A DNA stretch of 64,000 nucleotides. Source: Elmis aenea. Lineage: Eukaryota > Arthropoda > Insecta > Coleoptera > Elmidae. A program made the translations under genes and the position numbers. Positions 11,190-25,409 of this stretch are shown here, in pieces (position 1 is the stretch's first letter; each line of letters begins with the position of its first letter). The DNA lies in the NCBI GenBank assembly GCA_947652605.1, contig OX393576.1, positions 64,828,966 through 64,892,965 on the forward strand. Reading direction: 5' to 3'. The notes below the pieces were generated by a model. It searched no databases. It worked only from the letters and a program-made list of their open reading frames with translations, and was not told the DNA's origin.

Positions 11190-11815
11190 TATGCTTCTGA
11201 TTTCTAATTACACATACAATATTTTCTCTTCTATCTTTGTAATTTAACAATTCCGAATATACATGATCTTCTAGATTAATTTTGTTTCCATCACTTTGAT
11301 ATGATTTTACTCTCATCAGCTAATCCAAATGGATTTCCCCTAAACGATTTTTTTGCTTATTTTTTATTCAGTTCATCAAGCTGAAACCTCGTTCACAATC
11401 AACGCTAGATGCCAAAAATGTTCCACCGATACCCAGTAACTTTGAAAGATCCCGAAACTGCTCCTTTTCCAGTGAAAATGACACCATATCCGCAAAAGTA
11501 GTTATCAATATACTTTTGATTTTTTCTTCTACTGCGAATTTAAAATCATTATATTGTTTAATTATAGACGATTTATCGCTTAAAATGGTTTTATATTTTA
11601 AACAAAGAGACTCGACTTCTGCAATGCCGTAATTAAAACCAAATGTGGAAAACGCTGATAAATCAAATGCCGTTCATTCTTGTACTTTCTTTTCGGGAAA
11701 TCCTCCTTCTAAATGAAAACGTAGCATATTTATAAATGTTAACATGGAACTTGTGTTAACTTTAATATTGTTCTTTCGAGCTTTATCAAGGCTAGGGGGT
11801 AAATACGTACGCCAT
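11190..11815 (-). pseudogene. hAT-family transposase C-terminal fragment (decayed)
   Basis: Minus-strand translation gives VNTSSMLTFINMLRFHLEGG and then TAFDLSAFSTFGFNYGI. This is followed by SVDCERGFSLMN, a stop, IKNK, and a tail with HLD, a stop, LMRVKSYQSDGN. The CERGFSxMNxIK signature is the hAT dimerisation region found in ZNF862/KIAA1586-like transposase-derived proteins. At least three in-frame stops make it a relic. The N-terminal BED finger and catalytic DDE residues were not found nearby. Confidence 0.75.
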
Positions 11816-11945
11816 ACACAGTCTGATCGTTAGTCCGTCAACAAAGAAAAATAAATCTTTTTGAATTTGATAATTACTGTGCGCGAATGTATTATCATTG
11901 CGCAAATTTTTTAAACGCTGTGCGCGCGCACTAGCGCACACCTTA

Positions 11946-12503
11946 GGTCTGTTTTATATTATACTATTTTTTCGTTTAAGAAAATCGTATACGATTTTTA
12001 ATACAAAAATTTCGTTCAAGAATTTAGCATGGAAAATATGAACCATTTACATTGTATTATTTTTTGGTACGAAAACTCCAATATATTTTGGTTACTTTTT
12101 AGTAACTTTTATCATATTTTGTTGGCACCTTGAGTGACCATGTCAAATGTTCAATTTGATCACAGAACAAAAAGCGAATCATTTTCAAATTTAATGTATA
12201 TTTAACGCTTGTCTCATTCTACATATTTATTCCTACAAAATAAATTGTGAGGGATTAACGGTAATAAGTAGTATTTAACATCGTTTGATTGTTTCAGTTA
12301 ACCTAACCCACAAATGACATGCGGTCAGATACAGTTACAGTAGAATACGCATGCGCCCATACTAAAATTGGACGCATTTAGGGCACATAGTAATTCGTAC
12401 GAATTTTTCGTTAAAGATTTTTAATTTCTGATTGACACCGTACTAGAAAATCGTATACGATTTTCTTAAACGAAAAAATAGTATAGTATAAAACAAGCTT
12501 TAG
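11946..12503. mobile_element. TIR element with TTCGTTTAAGAAAATCG ends
   Basis: Inverted terminal repeats of about 50 bp (11950-12000 and 12443-12497) share TACTATTTTTTCGTTTAAG and AAAATCGTATACGATTTT. The interior is noncoding. It is a nonautonomous DNA element of unassigned family. A TTAG sits near each end. Confidence 0.7.
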
Positions 12504-13212
12504 AGGGAACACTGCTTATAATTAATACCCAAAAATTACAAGGCTAAAATTAATTCACTGGAAAATTTTGCAGCAATTTTAAAAGCTGTATTAAAAACTT
12601 TTAAACAAGACAAACAATAAAGTGTTCACACTAAAACAATATTAACACGCCAGCCAAACTAATTGTTGACCTATAGGCAAACAGTAGCTTTAATGATATA
12701 ACCTAACTACAAAAAACTATTATTCTTTAATACAGAACTAATGAAGGTGTACATACCCTAATGAGAAAGCAATAAGGGGGTAGGGAATACGTGAGAAAAT
12801 TTGAGTAATTGAAACTGACAATACGAAAAAAAAACTTCGAAACGATGATGCGCAAGTACATTATGAAGGGTGTAACTTGCACACCAACAGAAATAACAAA
12901 TGCGATATTTGTAACGTTTATAGAAACATCACCACAGTCAGCTGTCATAAAAACGGGTGCCAAATTTGACGAACTCTATCCGAATACAATAGCGTCGGGA
13001 TACGCGTCTTAGGGAAGAAGAACTTCGAGCCCAAAGCACGTTTCCAAGGGTCGTTGAGTAAAGCTAAATATAATAAGGTCTTGTTTTTGACCAGTCACAC
13101 GAATTTCCCATTGACAATGGCCTCATGTGTACGGTATACCTGTTCTGGCTTATCTACAATTAGCTAAGAGACGCACAGAATACACACACACACACAAATA
13201 CGAAACAGTATA
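12504..13212. other. Stretch without recognised gene
   Basis: Two opposed short ORFs (12727-12963 minus, 12809-13012 plus) overlap and resemble no known family. A short CA microsatellite is at 13183-13196. Confidence 0.4.
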
Positions 13213-14551
13213 TACAGTGCTGCGCTTAAGTATGGAAACAAATAAATATCTAGAAACACCGTTAAAAATATTAGCAATAAAATTTGGTATCTGACCATTG
13301 TCGTATGTTGCGAATTCGATAAAAATATTAAGGTTGCAATACGACTTTCGGTTCAACCGGGAACGGACTCAAACTTTAAAATTTTAAATATAACACTGTA
13401 TATTTTTACATTTTAGAATTCCTCTTAAAATTTACTTCAAAAAATGTATGAGGTTATATGGATCTAAAATCAACCGTTTTCGTAAAATTAACAGTTTTAT
13501 AAAAATGTTGAGCAATACAGCACTTTCAATTTTTTTAAACATTTAAGTTCTTTAAAAGGGAAGTAGAATTTCGTTTGAAAATTAATTAACACTTTGTGCT
13601 AGCTATGTTTTTAAAATATTATAAAGGGTGTTTTTTAAGCTTGGCCAACCTTGTGAAACTTTAAACACCGATAGCTCATTTTTCTTATATACTAAACCCT
13701 ATATTTTTTTACATAGTCTTGTAGAAAATTTGTTTATATTTCAAAAACATTAACCATGTTTATAACCTAAAACTAATATTTTTCGAGATATCGCGATTTA
13801 ATTGTTAATTATTAGGGTAACGTAATATTTTCGAGTAGGCTATCAAGGTTGACAGCGGTAATTTTGGAACAATTAAAAGATTAGAACAAGAAAGTTATAA
13901 TTATAACTCTTTCTTGAGCATTTTCGACATTTTACATAACGAAAATGTGATTTTACCATTTTTACGTTTAAATTGAGGTTTCTTGTCAGGGCCACAATAT
14001 TTTTCATATAATTGATTTTGATCGTTTGCTGAGTCCTAGAAACCGATTAGTAGTGTGTATTATACACACTACTCCGATTGATTATGTATTGAGTACGTGA
14101 ATAGAACGCTGATTTAAAAAAAAAGTTATTGACCAGTCTTAACTTTAAATTTTAAAAAACGGTTATGGTTGGAATCGTTCTCGGTTGAACCAAAAATCGT
14201 ACGGTACACAAAAAATAGTTAATAGGATTTAGTTATGGTCTTATCACACTGGTTGAATGAATAAATGCATAAATAATGTTAAAAGCCTCGATTTAAACGT
14301 AAAAATGGAAAAATTACATCTACCTACATCACAAAAAATCTGGAAAATTCGTAGGAGAAAGATAAAATTATATAAAATTGAAAATTTCAAAGTTTGAGTC
14401 CGTTTCCGGTTGAACCGGAAGTCGTATTGCAACCTCAGTATTTTCATCGAATCCAAAAAATACGATAACGCTTAGATACCAAATTTCATTGTAATATCTG
14501 CAATAGCATTTTAGATACTTGTCTGTTTCCATACTTTTGCGCAGCCCTGTA
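13213..14551. mobile_element. Long-TIR DNA element (mariner-like TA target)
   Basis: The ends read TACAGTGCTGCGC (13213) and, in reverse complement, TACAGGGCTGCGC (14551). About 190 bp of each end is inverted, including AAGTATGGAAACA and GGTTGCAATACGACTT blocks. TA dinucleotides flank both ends. The interior is noncoding. The ORFs at 13150-13356, 14244-14456 and 14368-14589 are shadows of the TIRs. Confidence 0.75.
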
Positions 14552-16658
14552 TGTACATACATGCTTTTAAAACAAATACGAAGAGACATTCACCAGGTTA
14601 CAAAACATATTCGTGAAAATAAGTCTGTTTACAAACAACAAAATTTAAACATTTACTTTTAATATATTTCCTTTAATACTGTACAACAAAGTTACCGTTT
14701 CATAAATACTTTCTTACCCACGTGGTCAATGGTCAACCCTTTTCAGTTCCGTTTCTAACGAAGTTTGGGGTTGTTCATTAGATCGCTATACATTACTACG
14801 AAATATGATATTAGAAAACATAATAAATCATTTCTTGTAGGTACTGCAAGTACAATACCACCGAGAAACTTGCAATCTAAGAAACATTAATCATTTAAGA
14901 ACTGAAAGTCTGGGCGATGCATTAATCCTAGAGAGTTTGATGAATTCCAAGTAACATCAAGATTTGACTTAAACGTTTGGCTACTATTGCAATATATTTT
15001 GGCTTTCCACAGAAGGTAGAACCATAAATAATTAACACGGTGAATTTAAAATACGTTTCTGTTTTTTTTTTAAAGCGATTTCCGCTCGCTTATACAAGTA
15101 ATTTTATAAAAGTGTTCTGTGAATGAGGGTTATATTTCGCCAGGTGACATGTCATGTAAAACAATGTGGGTTCGATTTTTCATACTTTATCGACATTTTA
15201 GTCCAGTAACTTTAAAATTTTGATTATATGTAAAACGAACAACGATATAAACTTGCTCGAAATAATCTTCTGATTACAGAAAGGGATATTGACGAACTGT
15301 ACATCAACAATAATATCACTATACGTTTAAATCAATTATAAACGCATTCTCCACATGCGTTCCAATTTCAACAGTTACGTTCATTCGTGTGCTCCTGAAG
15401 ATGACAAGCCCAAGGTATGAGGAAGCTTTATCTATTGGTGTTATTTCATGGGTAACTCCATACTCAAGAAACAATTTAGTTTCATGAAAACATGTATTAA
15501 AAAATAGTATCTACTAGCACTAAAAAAAAACCTAAGTCACATTGCGTTTTTTTAGTAATTAATTTGAAACTTGAATGAGCCTTCTCTTACTGTAACAGAC
15601 GAAAGCTTCCTCATAATAGATACATTTTGGAAAAAGAATTACCTGTTTTTAAAACGTAAGTCTAATATTAAGGTTCTAAAGTTTTTGAGTGTAATTTCAT
15701 ATTAAAACTTTGGCAAGAGCACAATCGATTTGATCAACAAAACCTCGTGCTCTTCGCTCTTCAGACGCAAGTATTAATCAAGAAAGTTTGCTTTAACCAG
15801 TAACATTTGTAAGACTGCGGTTTTTATCAACCGCATGTTCACATACATTTCAATAGTACATCGAAATATAATACACAGAGTATCGATAACCGGTAAGGCC
15901 ACTTGACACGTACGTAGGTACTTTTAAAAGCATCTTGCAAACCAAATCTAAATGGGGTGGAAACGAGGTTGGCCATGTCTGAAGAGCACCAGCAATATGC
16001 GCTACAATAACAACATCGTAAAATTTGAATATAAACTTATGTATCTTTCTCAACCGGTTATTATATTAATTTAACATTAGCCCCACAAGACACATTCGTT
16101 ATATATACCCGAAAGGCAAACCCTTGTACTTCAAGAAAATAACAACAATAGAGGGTTAGATTTGTAGTAAGTAAATACCATAAGTAATACAATAACTGCA
16201 TTGCCATGTGTGCATATCGTAAATTCTTTGATACAAGATGTAATAGGCGAACGAATGTATAAAGTATCAAATTTCAAAGGCAGATAGCAAGCAACAAAAA
16301 CAATTACGGACTTTGGGGTTATTTATTACAGTACTTCTTTTTGTTTTAGAATACACAATAAAGCTTTAACTTTTAAGTTGAGAATTTAATTTATTCACAG
16401 ACCAATCGTTTTCTCACAGTCATCAAACAATTTCGCAGGACATCTAGAATATTTCACAAGCTTTAGTTGAAAATTGTATTATACAATATTTTTCGAATTT
16501 CCATAATCTTGAAATATTTTCCAGTCTGTTTATATAACTGGAATGAATTTCGTTTCGCAGCACCCAATACTGGCTGCAAGTGATTATTTTTTAAAAAGGA
16601 GTACTTTTCTAGATTTAGGTTTAAAACAGCAACCAGAAGTTTCTGATTGAACTTAATA
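14552..16658. other. AT-rich stretch without recognised gene
   Basis: No coding region, RNA gene or clear repeat structure was recognised on either strand. Confidence 0.45.
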
Positions 16659-17064
16659 GTATACTACATAACAAAAGTTGTAAGAAGTGGAAAAGTTGCA
16701 CACGGAGCCGCGTAGCGGTGAGTGCGTTATTGTTTTACAACTCGTGTTATGTAGCTCACTTTTTCTACGATCACATAATACCTACGATTTAACGGCTCTT
16801 TGGCTAATTTACACATGTAATTACGTTGTCCTGCCAATTTTGACGTAAGCCTACTTTGACATTTCTAGTCAAGTGTGCGTTTTGCTCATCGTGGCTTATA
16901 ACTCACTTACTAGGCATGCAGGAAGCATTTGACGTGTCTACTTTGATCATTTTAAAAAAAAAAACTGTGCCTTTTCCTTACCGTGCGTAAGGACCCACTT
17001 TCTATGCATGCAGGCTGTATGGTAAGAGTCATTTACATTAGTGGTCGTAGAAAAAAAAAACACT
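16659..17064 (+). repeat. Dispersed repeat, copy 1
   Basis: About 400 bp that recurs in reverse orientation at 54326-54764. Shared blocks include CACGGAGCCGCGTAGCGG, CAACTCGTGTTATGTAGC, TAACTCACTTACTAGGCATG and a terminal GGTCGTAGAAAAA. It is noncoding and probably a nonautonomous mobile element. Confidence 0.8.
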
Positions 17065-19850
17065 TTATGCTTTGTACGAGTAAGATATGCATATAGCCCT
17101 ACGAATAATCTTTATCTACAGAATACAAATCTGCAAACAAAGAAACAAAAATAAAAATGCTGAACAAAAAAAGCTTTAGCAATTTACAACTCCAGACATT
17201 GTTTTTTTTTTGTAATGGAGTCTTGCCCTAGTAGCTAAAGTTTTTCTATATTAAAACCGTAACGGTTCAATAAGTTTTTCTTTTAGCTACATTTTTGGAA
17301 AATAAATTATTTTTACATAGCCATAGCTCATTTTTCTTAGCTCTTTATTAGTACACAATGATTGAATTGTTGTTTAATAAAAGCAACAATATTATGTGTG
17401 GCAAAACAATTTTTACATAAATTTTTTATACGTGATTTTTGATTAAAGTTTTACACCCAGGTGTGCCAGTAATATTTTTATATGGAAAACCTGAGTTGAT
17501 ACGGTGGAGGGTAATTATGATATGTAAAATCTGGTTATGCAATAAATCAAGGTAGACAATAGTTAAAACGTTTAAACATCGAGACACCACCATTTGCGGT
17601 TAGAGGACAATAGCAACATGTCTCATAAATATTAACTCATTGTATCATAAGCCATTGGTCAACCGGTAGTCCTGGTTTACGTAAGAAAACCGCGAACTCC
17701 CTTAGAAAAGTTAGCTGTGGTCAAGAAGTCGGTTGCATGTAATCGGAGCGTGAAATTGTTCCGAGGCAAGATTTATAATATGTTCGTTCATATCATCTAC
17801 CCTGCAGTCGGCCGTTGCTAGAGAACAAAAAAATGAAACACCCCCTTAATAGTAGATTAGGGGTTGATGTGATCTGAAGAATTATGATTTCATGTGCTGA
17901 GTCATCGCTTATAGCTTATACCATTGGCAAATTTGGTTCATCGCGAATCCTTGAATAAGTCTGGACACTATAAGAAAGCCAAACGTTGGGTTGTTTTCAT
18001 TAATTTTGAAGAGATTTAGACACGATTGCAATTACTGCAGTACACATACGTTTCCATTGCAGTCTTTCCTCCTCCGTTATTTAAAGTAAAATTAACAAAC
18101 TGAAAGGACTTTTAATGAGAAATGTTAGATGCCAAACCCTAGTCGAGTGGGAGTGCTACTTGTGGGGATACAATTAGAGGGTGGTGATGACTCAACTTAC
18201 AAATACAATACGGCATATATCTGTAATACCAACAGACAACTCATCGATTTTTCATAGTACCTACCTTAAAAAGATTTTTAAAAAAATAACGTTAAATTGT
18301 TAATCAAACCACAACCCTCGGGTTTATTCTCGGCAACCCCCAAAAATCGTTTGCGAAAAACCGCACGTTATAAATCCAATTTCATTGTGCTCATGTCCTG
18401 TTCAAGTACACACAGCTTACCACCGTTTGCAGAAATAATAAATACACAAAGATTTTGACGTATGCTTCAGAGCTTAACATCTAACGCAAGAAACAAAGGA
18501 AGTAAGCAGTTGCACCCAGTTGGGAGTTTTTAATTCAGAAGGGGTTGCAAAAATAGTCAACAGCAGTCGATATTACCGAAAACGAAAGGTGGTTCCTGTT
18601 CAAATTTAAAATAAGTCAATTACCTTTTAGTTCAACGATTTTAAATACAAATTTGTTACATATACCTGACTAATATTTTAGGCAATCAACTTGCTATTGT
18701 ACAAAAGTTATTACAGCACGTACGGACATAATTTAATAAGAATACAATAAGCTCCAGGTGTTCGTACTTGAGAACTGTGCGCAATACAAATCACTGTTAT
18801 AGTAAGCCCTAATTGCGGGCTATGGTAGCATGCAGAACTTTACAATGCAAAAATTTAATTTACTCCTGCCAAATTGAAAACAAATTAGTTATTTATATGC
18901 CTGTTTTTTATACACATCTTACTGATTTCTTATGGAATATTGTTGACTGTTCAATAGATTTTCCACTGCTCAAGAAAGCTAAAAATGTAATTTAGCAACA
19001 AAGTTTAAGCTAAAATTCTCGCTGCTGGTATGTAGCCACGCAAAATAAATTCACAAAATAACAAAACAGTAAGGGTGGCATTAGTCAGTAGGTAGAAACT
19101 TACTCTGGATGTTTTTTATGCCTAAGGGTTTTCACAAACAAGTTTCCCTTGCCATTCTCCCCGCGATGTCATATTCATGCATGAGGGTTGAAAAAGTCGC
19201 GTAGAAAACAGTACATAAAATATTCAGCCTTTAAGTATTCTGAAATAACATTCAACGTTCCCGTGAACCAATCGCTAAGACAATATTCAATTTTTGCTCG
19301 GTTTAACCAAAACGATCACAATAAAATCAAAGTTAAAATACAGTTCCAATTTATCACGATCAAACAAATAAAATGCTTGAGCAAATATTATGATGTATTG
19401 GAAGGAAACTTTAAACAACGCGCACTGCACAGCAGAAGTGACAGATGGATCACGTTTTCATTTTAAAAAAAGTAGCCACAGCTGTTGTTGACCAACTATA
19501 AATTATAAGTCGTGACAATTAATACTATTTCAAGCAAAAATTCAAACTGAAATTGATATAACCGCTGGGATTTCTCCGTTAACTGAGTGAAAATAAAAGG
19601 CATGACGCGATGCCTGAATCTGTGCATGGTTCTGTGCCAAAATCTGATAAATTTCGTAACAAATCTGAATTAATACTGTTTTTTTTCACGTACTACATTA
19701 ATTGTTAAAAATGCAGTAATGAAGTAAATTTTGTTCATGATTCGTAAAATGGGCAAAGAAATTTGCAAGGAAATAAGTGCACCAAAATTTAAAATTAAGC
19801 AGTTTTTGCAGAAAGTGTTTGACCTGATCATTATTACTATGCATAGAATT
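17065..19850. other. AT-rich stretch without recognised gene
   Basis: Only short ORFs (for example 18813-18995 and 19188-19466) without family resemblance. No RNA gene was recognised. Confidence 0.45.
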
Positions 19851-19859
19851 ATATGTCCT

Positions 19860-20465
19860 TAAGTGTATAGATGAAACATGAAGGAATTGACAAAGAAATA
19901 AAGACAGGAAATGTGGGAAGAATATTTAACAGTTTAAGAACATTTTTTGGAAATAGAAAAGTCCCAAAACAAACGAAAGTGGAAGTGGTCAAAAAGGTAG
20001 TAACTCTGGCACTTTTATACGGAAGTGAAACGTGGACACTCACAAATAAAAATAGTAGCCGAGTGAATGCAGCAGAAATGAGATTTCTAAGGAAAATCCA
20101 AGGAAAATCCAAGGAAAAACCATTATAGATAGAATCACAAATGAAACATATAGAGAATAATTAAAGGTAAAATCAGTTGAAACAAAAATACAAGAAAGAC
20201 AGCTGGAATGGTTGGGTTACGTTTATAGAATGAAAGATAAACCAGAAAAACCTATGAAGCAAGATCACAGGGAAAAACAAAAGAGGTAGACCGAGAAAAA
20301 CCTGGCAAGACGAAGTTAAAAAAGCAGCAGCGGATAGAAACCTCAAATGGAAAGACATAAAAAATCTTACACAAGACAGAAAAACATGGAAAAAGGGCAG
20401 CACAATACAACTCAACAGTCCTACACCTAACAGTAGAAGGATTCATGACTAAATAAATAAATAAG
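19860..20465 (+). pseudogene. 3' end of an RTE-like LINE (5'-truncated)
   Basis: The frame from 19871 reads LLYGSETWTLTNKN and AAEMRFLRKIQGKS. After a stop and frame changes come RQLEWLGYVYRMKDKP and GRPRKTWQDEVKKAA, the C-terminal region that follows the RT thumb in RTE-like LINEs. A six-base repeat (AAGGAAAATCC twice near 20091) and frameshifts disrupt it. It ends with a (TAAA)n tail near 20450-20463. It is a different subfamily from the LINE at 5849-8572. Confidence 0.8.
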
Positions 20466-23270
20466 GGTATAGAATTACGCATCGTGGTATATTACCTAGA
20501 AGCTTAGGGCAAAAAAAAAATACAATGACTTCAAATATTTGTCATAGTAGGATTTAAAAAAAAATTGCATTAAAATGCCTAAAATAAATCCTTACCTACG
20601 CTTTCATAACGCATGTTTAAATTTATTTAACGACAAAAATAAAAATATGACACCAAAAATTTTTTTAAATATTAAAATAATCAATGAAATTTTTATACTA
20701 TTCAAGTATTCACCATAGTTTTTTTTGCATTTATTTTTAAATTAGACATAGTAACCCACAAAATAATCATATTGAATTTTTAATTAATGATTATGAACCA
20801 AACTACCTTTTTGTTTTTTATACAAAAGTATATGGTTTATGCTACTAGAGAAATTTTGCAAACGGTAGTTGACCACCTTGGGCAATTTTCATTGAAGCGA
20901 ATTTCGCGACTTTGTGAATTCCTTTTTGCATAACCGCGTCCACTTTTATAGCTGCTGTAATCAAGCCAAAATTTTATACCTCGTGCTACACCTAGCGGCA
21001 AACTTTCTAAGCTCCCACCAAAATCTAATACACAGCACTATAGAATAACGAAACCCAAAAATTGAAGCGTGAAACTTTGCTACACAGGTTAGTAGAAACC
21101 AACATCACCACTAGATGATGCTGGCACACACGTTTATAACATTTATTTAAAACATACTTTTACATACATTACTATTGTTGCAATACGAATTTTAATTTGC
21201 ATTGATAACATCGCGTCACACGTTATCCAGGCATATACACTAGCAACTTTTTATATAACGTTGATAACATCTTTACTGACAATTTAGAAAAAAATATACA
21301 CGCAATGCTAATCTAGCAATCACAATAAAACATAAATTAAAGTATTTGCGGAATATTATCGGATATATGATTACATTAAGGTTACTGTTACAAAGAAATA
21401 CAAAACCATGTAATATAAAGTTCAAAACTAAGTTGGTATTCAAAATTTGAAACATTTAAAACTTGCTATAAAGATAAATAATTATAACTAAAATTGCTCA
21501 TTCGTTTAAATTTTATACCATGTAAGTACTTAATTACTATAAGCATTTTTGTAGAATACTAGTTTTCAAAATGCTTGGAACTTATTGATCGAAATATTTC
21601 ATGGCATTCTATAATTTGATACTAACGAATTCATAAATTATTTCAATTTAAATATACTTTTGAACAGGTTACAAGAAACCTCAAAGTATTTTGTTATAGT
21701 GGTACGTCAATAACGTGACTTGAAAAAAAGTTATTAATAATTTCATTCTACATTTAAGCCAAAACATTGTGATTATATTCAGTATTGACAAAAAATTATG
21801 GTGTGTATTATATTCTACGTACTTTTTTCGATAAGGTACATATGCAAGATATCTTGGGAATAAAGTGTAAATATTGTTAACAAAAACTAAATATAATTAT
21901 GGCTTGATTACTGAGAGACGATTTGCAGGTCACTGTTTTTGTTTGCACTGAAGGCATAAAATTAGTAACTGGCTGTAAAAAGCTGATGACTAATATAACA
22001 TGAAACATGTCGTATAATGTAGGAGTTGTTCCGTCATGCAGTAAATTTGGGGTTCATGGGTTATGGCGAGATTTGTAAATTACTGAACTCTGAACAAACC
22101 TAGTCATCCATCTTCGCTTAGTGCCTTGGTGACAGACAACTTTCTTTCACTGCACTATCAATATCGGTTGTTTTGCGATGGTCTTTATATTTATCTTACT
22201 TCATTCCCTAACATCTACAAAATTAAAGCAAGCTACTAACCCTGCATTACAAAGTAAAATTATGTTAATTACTTTTTTATTATCACAGCGTAGGCAAATG
22301 CAGTTTGTGTGCAAACAGCAAGGGTCGAGATTGGCAAAATTAATCAAAAATGCATGGCTTTCATCACAAAACTAATGAATATTACAACCTGACTCCCTAC
22401 TTGAAAGTCCCACAGATGACAGCGTAATTGGCTGAAAATTTTTCAACTCCAGTCACCAGTACAGTACATAATACCATTTTGTATTTAAAAAAAAATTGCA
22501 GTTACAAAGGACACTGCTACACAATCACCCACCATTTTTATTTGCTTCTTTTACACATTATTTTGGTTTGCATGAATTTTGGATCGATCTGTGGCAAAAT
22601 TACTTATTAATCACTTGAGGACAATTGTTACACAAAACTGTAATAATTGTACGTTTCTATATCGACAGAAACATTAACATTTTAAATCCCTTTAATCTAC
22701 TATATACATCCTACAGAAAAGATTTTAATGAATGAAGTACTTTCAAGATAATCATGATAAGATTTGTTGAAAACGCCCACAACCTGTTATTAAGATGTAA
22801 TTATTTATATGTACGAATTATTAAAACCGCAGGTCTTGACATGGCCCATTATATTTTCGTATAATTAAAATTGTTTTTATTCTCAGTTCACATCGGCGTC
22901 GGTGAATTCAATTTGGCAACTCGTATACCAAATAAAAAATTTTGTACAGGCCATTTACATCGATAGTCAGACAAAATATTTACATTAACGTCATGACATG
23001 AATCCGTAATAGGATTTTTAATAAAACAGATATGCGTGCGTGTTCAAAAAATATGTCATGCAAACAAACGAGACTAGTATATTTCATTTTTATTAAAACT
23101 TTTTTATGGAAGCAGTTCATGAAAATGATAATGAATTGTTTGGTATTTGTTTAATAAATTCTTCACTAGTTGCCAATCCTTGGTTTTTTTAACATGCACA
23201 GTCTTCAACCTCTCAGAACAAAGTGTCTTTTTCATTCATTTTGTCAAATTATAACCATATTCTGTCTGAA
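20466..23270. other. AT-rich stretch without recognised gene
   Basis: No credible coding sequence or structured repeat was recognised. The short ORFs at 21273-21455, 22178-22375 and 22428-22610 look random. Confidence 0.45.
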
Positions 23271-24391
23271 AAGTGACTGACGTATTTATGATTACCAAAC
23301 CCCCGAACGATGTCTCATCATACAGACCTATTTCGCTGCTCCCAATAGTGTCAAAATTATTCGAAAAACTGCTCCTGAAGCGATTAAAACCAATTATTGA
23401 AAGCAAGAATCTAATTCCTAATCAGCAGTATGGATTTAGGAACAGGCACTCGACAATCGATTCGGTTCATCGAATAACGGACATCATTGAAAAAGCGTAT
23501 GAAGAAAAGAAAATATGCTCAGCCATATTCCTAGACGTAGGCCAGGCGTTTGACAAAGTCTGGCATGAAGGCCTAGAGAAGAAGCTAAAGAACATGTCGC
23601 CAAAACAATATGCGAAAATTTTAAAATCTTATATATCCGATCGAATTTTTCGTGTCAAGCAAGAGAGAGATTACTCGAACATGAGAAATATAAATGCAGG
23701 AGTACCCCAAGGCAGTGTTTTGGGACCTATTTTATACTTGCTGTACACTTGCGACATTCCACAAGTTTAAAACGTCACAATTGCAACTTTTGCTGACGAT
23801 ACAGCCATCTTGGCAATTGGCAAGGACAATGTAGAAACAGCTGCTAAACTTCAAGAAGCATGCAACAGAATAACTAATTGAACTAAGAGGTGGAGAGTGA
23901 GAATCAACGAAAGTAAATCAGCGCATATCGACTTTACCTACAAGCAAAATTAAAAATTTTCGATATCAATAAACAACTCCAAAATCCCACATTGCGATAC
24001 AACAAAATACTTGGGAATGAATCTGGATAACCGTCTTCGATGTAAAGAACACATAAAGAAAAACAGAGAAGGACGACCTTAAATACAAAAAAAAAAAATA
24101 CTTTCTATTGGAAGAAAACCACAATTGTCTGTGCATAATAAATTACTACTCTACAAACAAATCCTTAAGCCAGTCTGGAATAATGGGGCTCAGCTCTGGG
24201 GATGTGCAGCCAAAAGCAACATAGTTAAGATCCAGGTCTTTCAAAATAGAGTGCTCCGAGGTATTGTCGATGCTCAGGGTACTATCGGAATGACCACCTA
24301 CACAGAGATCTGAAGATTCTAACTGTCAGGGAAGAGATCACAAAATGCGTAGAAAAGCACGAGGGAAGACTTCCCATGGCAACACCGAGGT

Positions 24392-25392
24392 GCTGCAGCT
24401 AGGGATTGCAATCACGGGATTCGGGATCCCGGGATCCCGGTCGCTTTTTGGTCTCGAAAATCCCGGGATTTTAAATGTAGAATCCCGGGATTTTCGGGAT
24501 TTAAAAAATTTAACTATAAGTACATTATTTTGTAAAAAAAAATTGCTCATAGTTGGTATCTACTCAACGTGAATAAGTTGAACGATGCAACTTTGCAAGT
24601 TTAAGCTTGTTTACGTCGCCGCTCGCCGTCTTATGTATGATAACAAAATTTTAAAAAATTCTTGTACTAAGATAATAATCATCCTAATTTCTTTTATTTT
24701 TGTTACTTATAAAACAGTCTATTTTTTAAATTTTTAGTGAATTAAAGTTGTGCTTTGTTTGAGTTTTTAACAGTTTCAACAAATTTATGTTTATGTAATT
24801 AAGTATTCTAATGTATAATAAGTTTAATTTCATTTATTTAAATGTTATATCTAATAATTCGATTATTTCTATAATAATAAAACATAATAGGTACGGTAGG
24901 TATATATATATATTGGTTTTGATTTATTTTTACCTTTTCTTGATAATAAACTTTAAATTTTATTCGGTTTTAAAGGTGGAAAATTAAATACTTGTTTCCC
25001 TTCTTACTACCAATGTGGTAGTAAGAAGGGAAACAAGTATTTAATTTTCCACCTTTAAAACCCAATAAAATTTAAAGTTTATATATATATATATATATAT
25101 TTCAATTATTATTAACATCTTTGCACCTATGATATAATTAAAACAAATTAACAGAAATTATAGAGGAAACAAATTAAATCAAAAGTTAATAAAAATAATT
25201 GGTAATTACTAAATTATTCAATAATTATGTAAATCATTTTGTAATCAAAAAACTGCATTAGCTTCTGTTTTTAAGCGAATACTTCACATTATATATAATC
25301 CCGGGATCCCGGGATCCCGGGATTAAAACATCTTCAATCCCGAAATCCCGGGATCGTAAAATTTGATCGGGATTGCAATCCCTAGCTGCAGC
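24392..25392. mobile_element. hAT-like nonautonomous element nested in the Jockey relic
   Basis: An 8-bp target duplication, GCTGCAGC (24392-24399 and 25385-25392), flanks an insert of 985 bp. Its TIRs are TAGGGATTGCAATC and are followed by repeated CGGGATCCCGGGAT blocks. Excision restores the LINE frame. Eight-base duplication fits hAT-type transposition. There is no transposase. The interior has a perfect-looking hairpin (24946-25081) and (TA)n runs. Confidence 0.88.
24946..25081. repeat. Long hairpin, about 66-bp arms with 3-nt loop
   Basis: The arms 24946-25012 and 25016-25081 are reverse complements almost throughout (AAACTTTAAATTTTAT at the base, CTTCTTACTACCA at the tip, loop ATG). 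It lies inside the hAT-like element. Confidence 0.9.
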
Positions 25393-25409
25393 TCCTAGAT
25401 AATGCTGGT

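Noticed and set aside
12727..13012. Opposed short ORFs as a small gene
   Set aside because: They overlap on opposite strands, show no family motifs and have no splice or promoter support.
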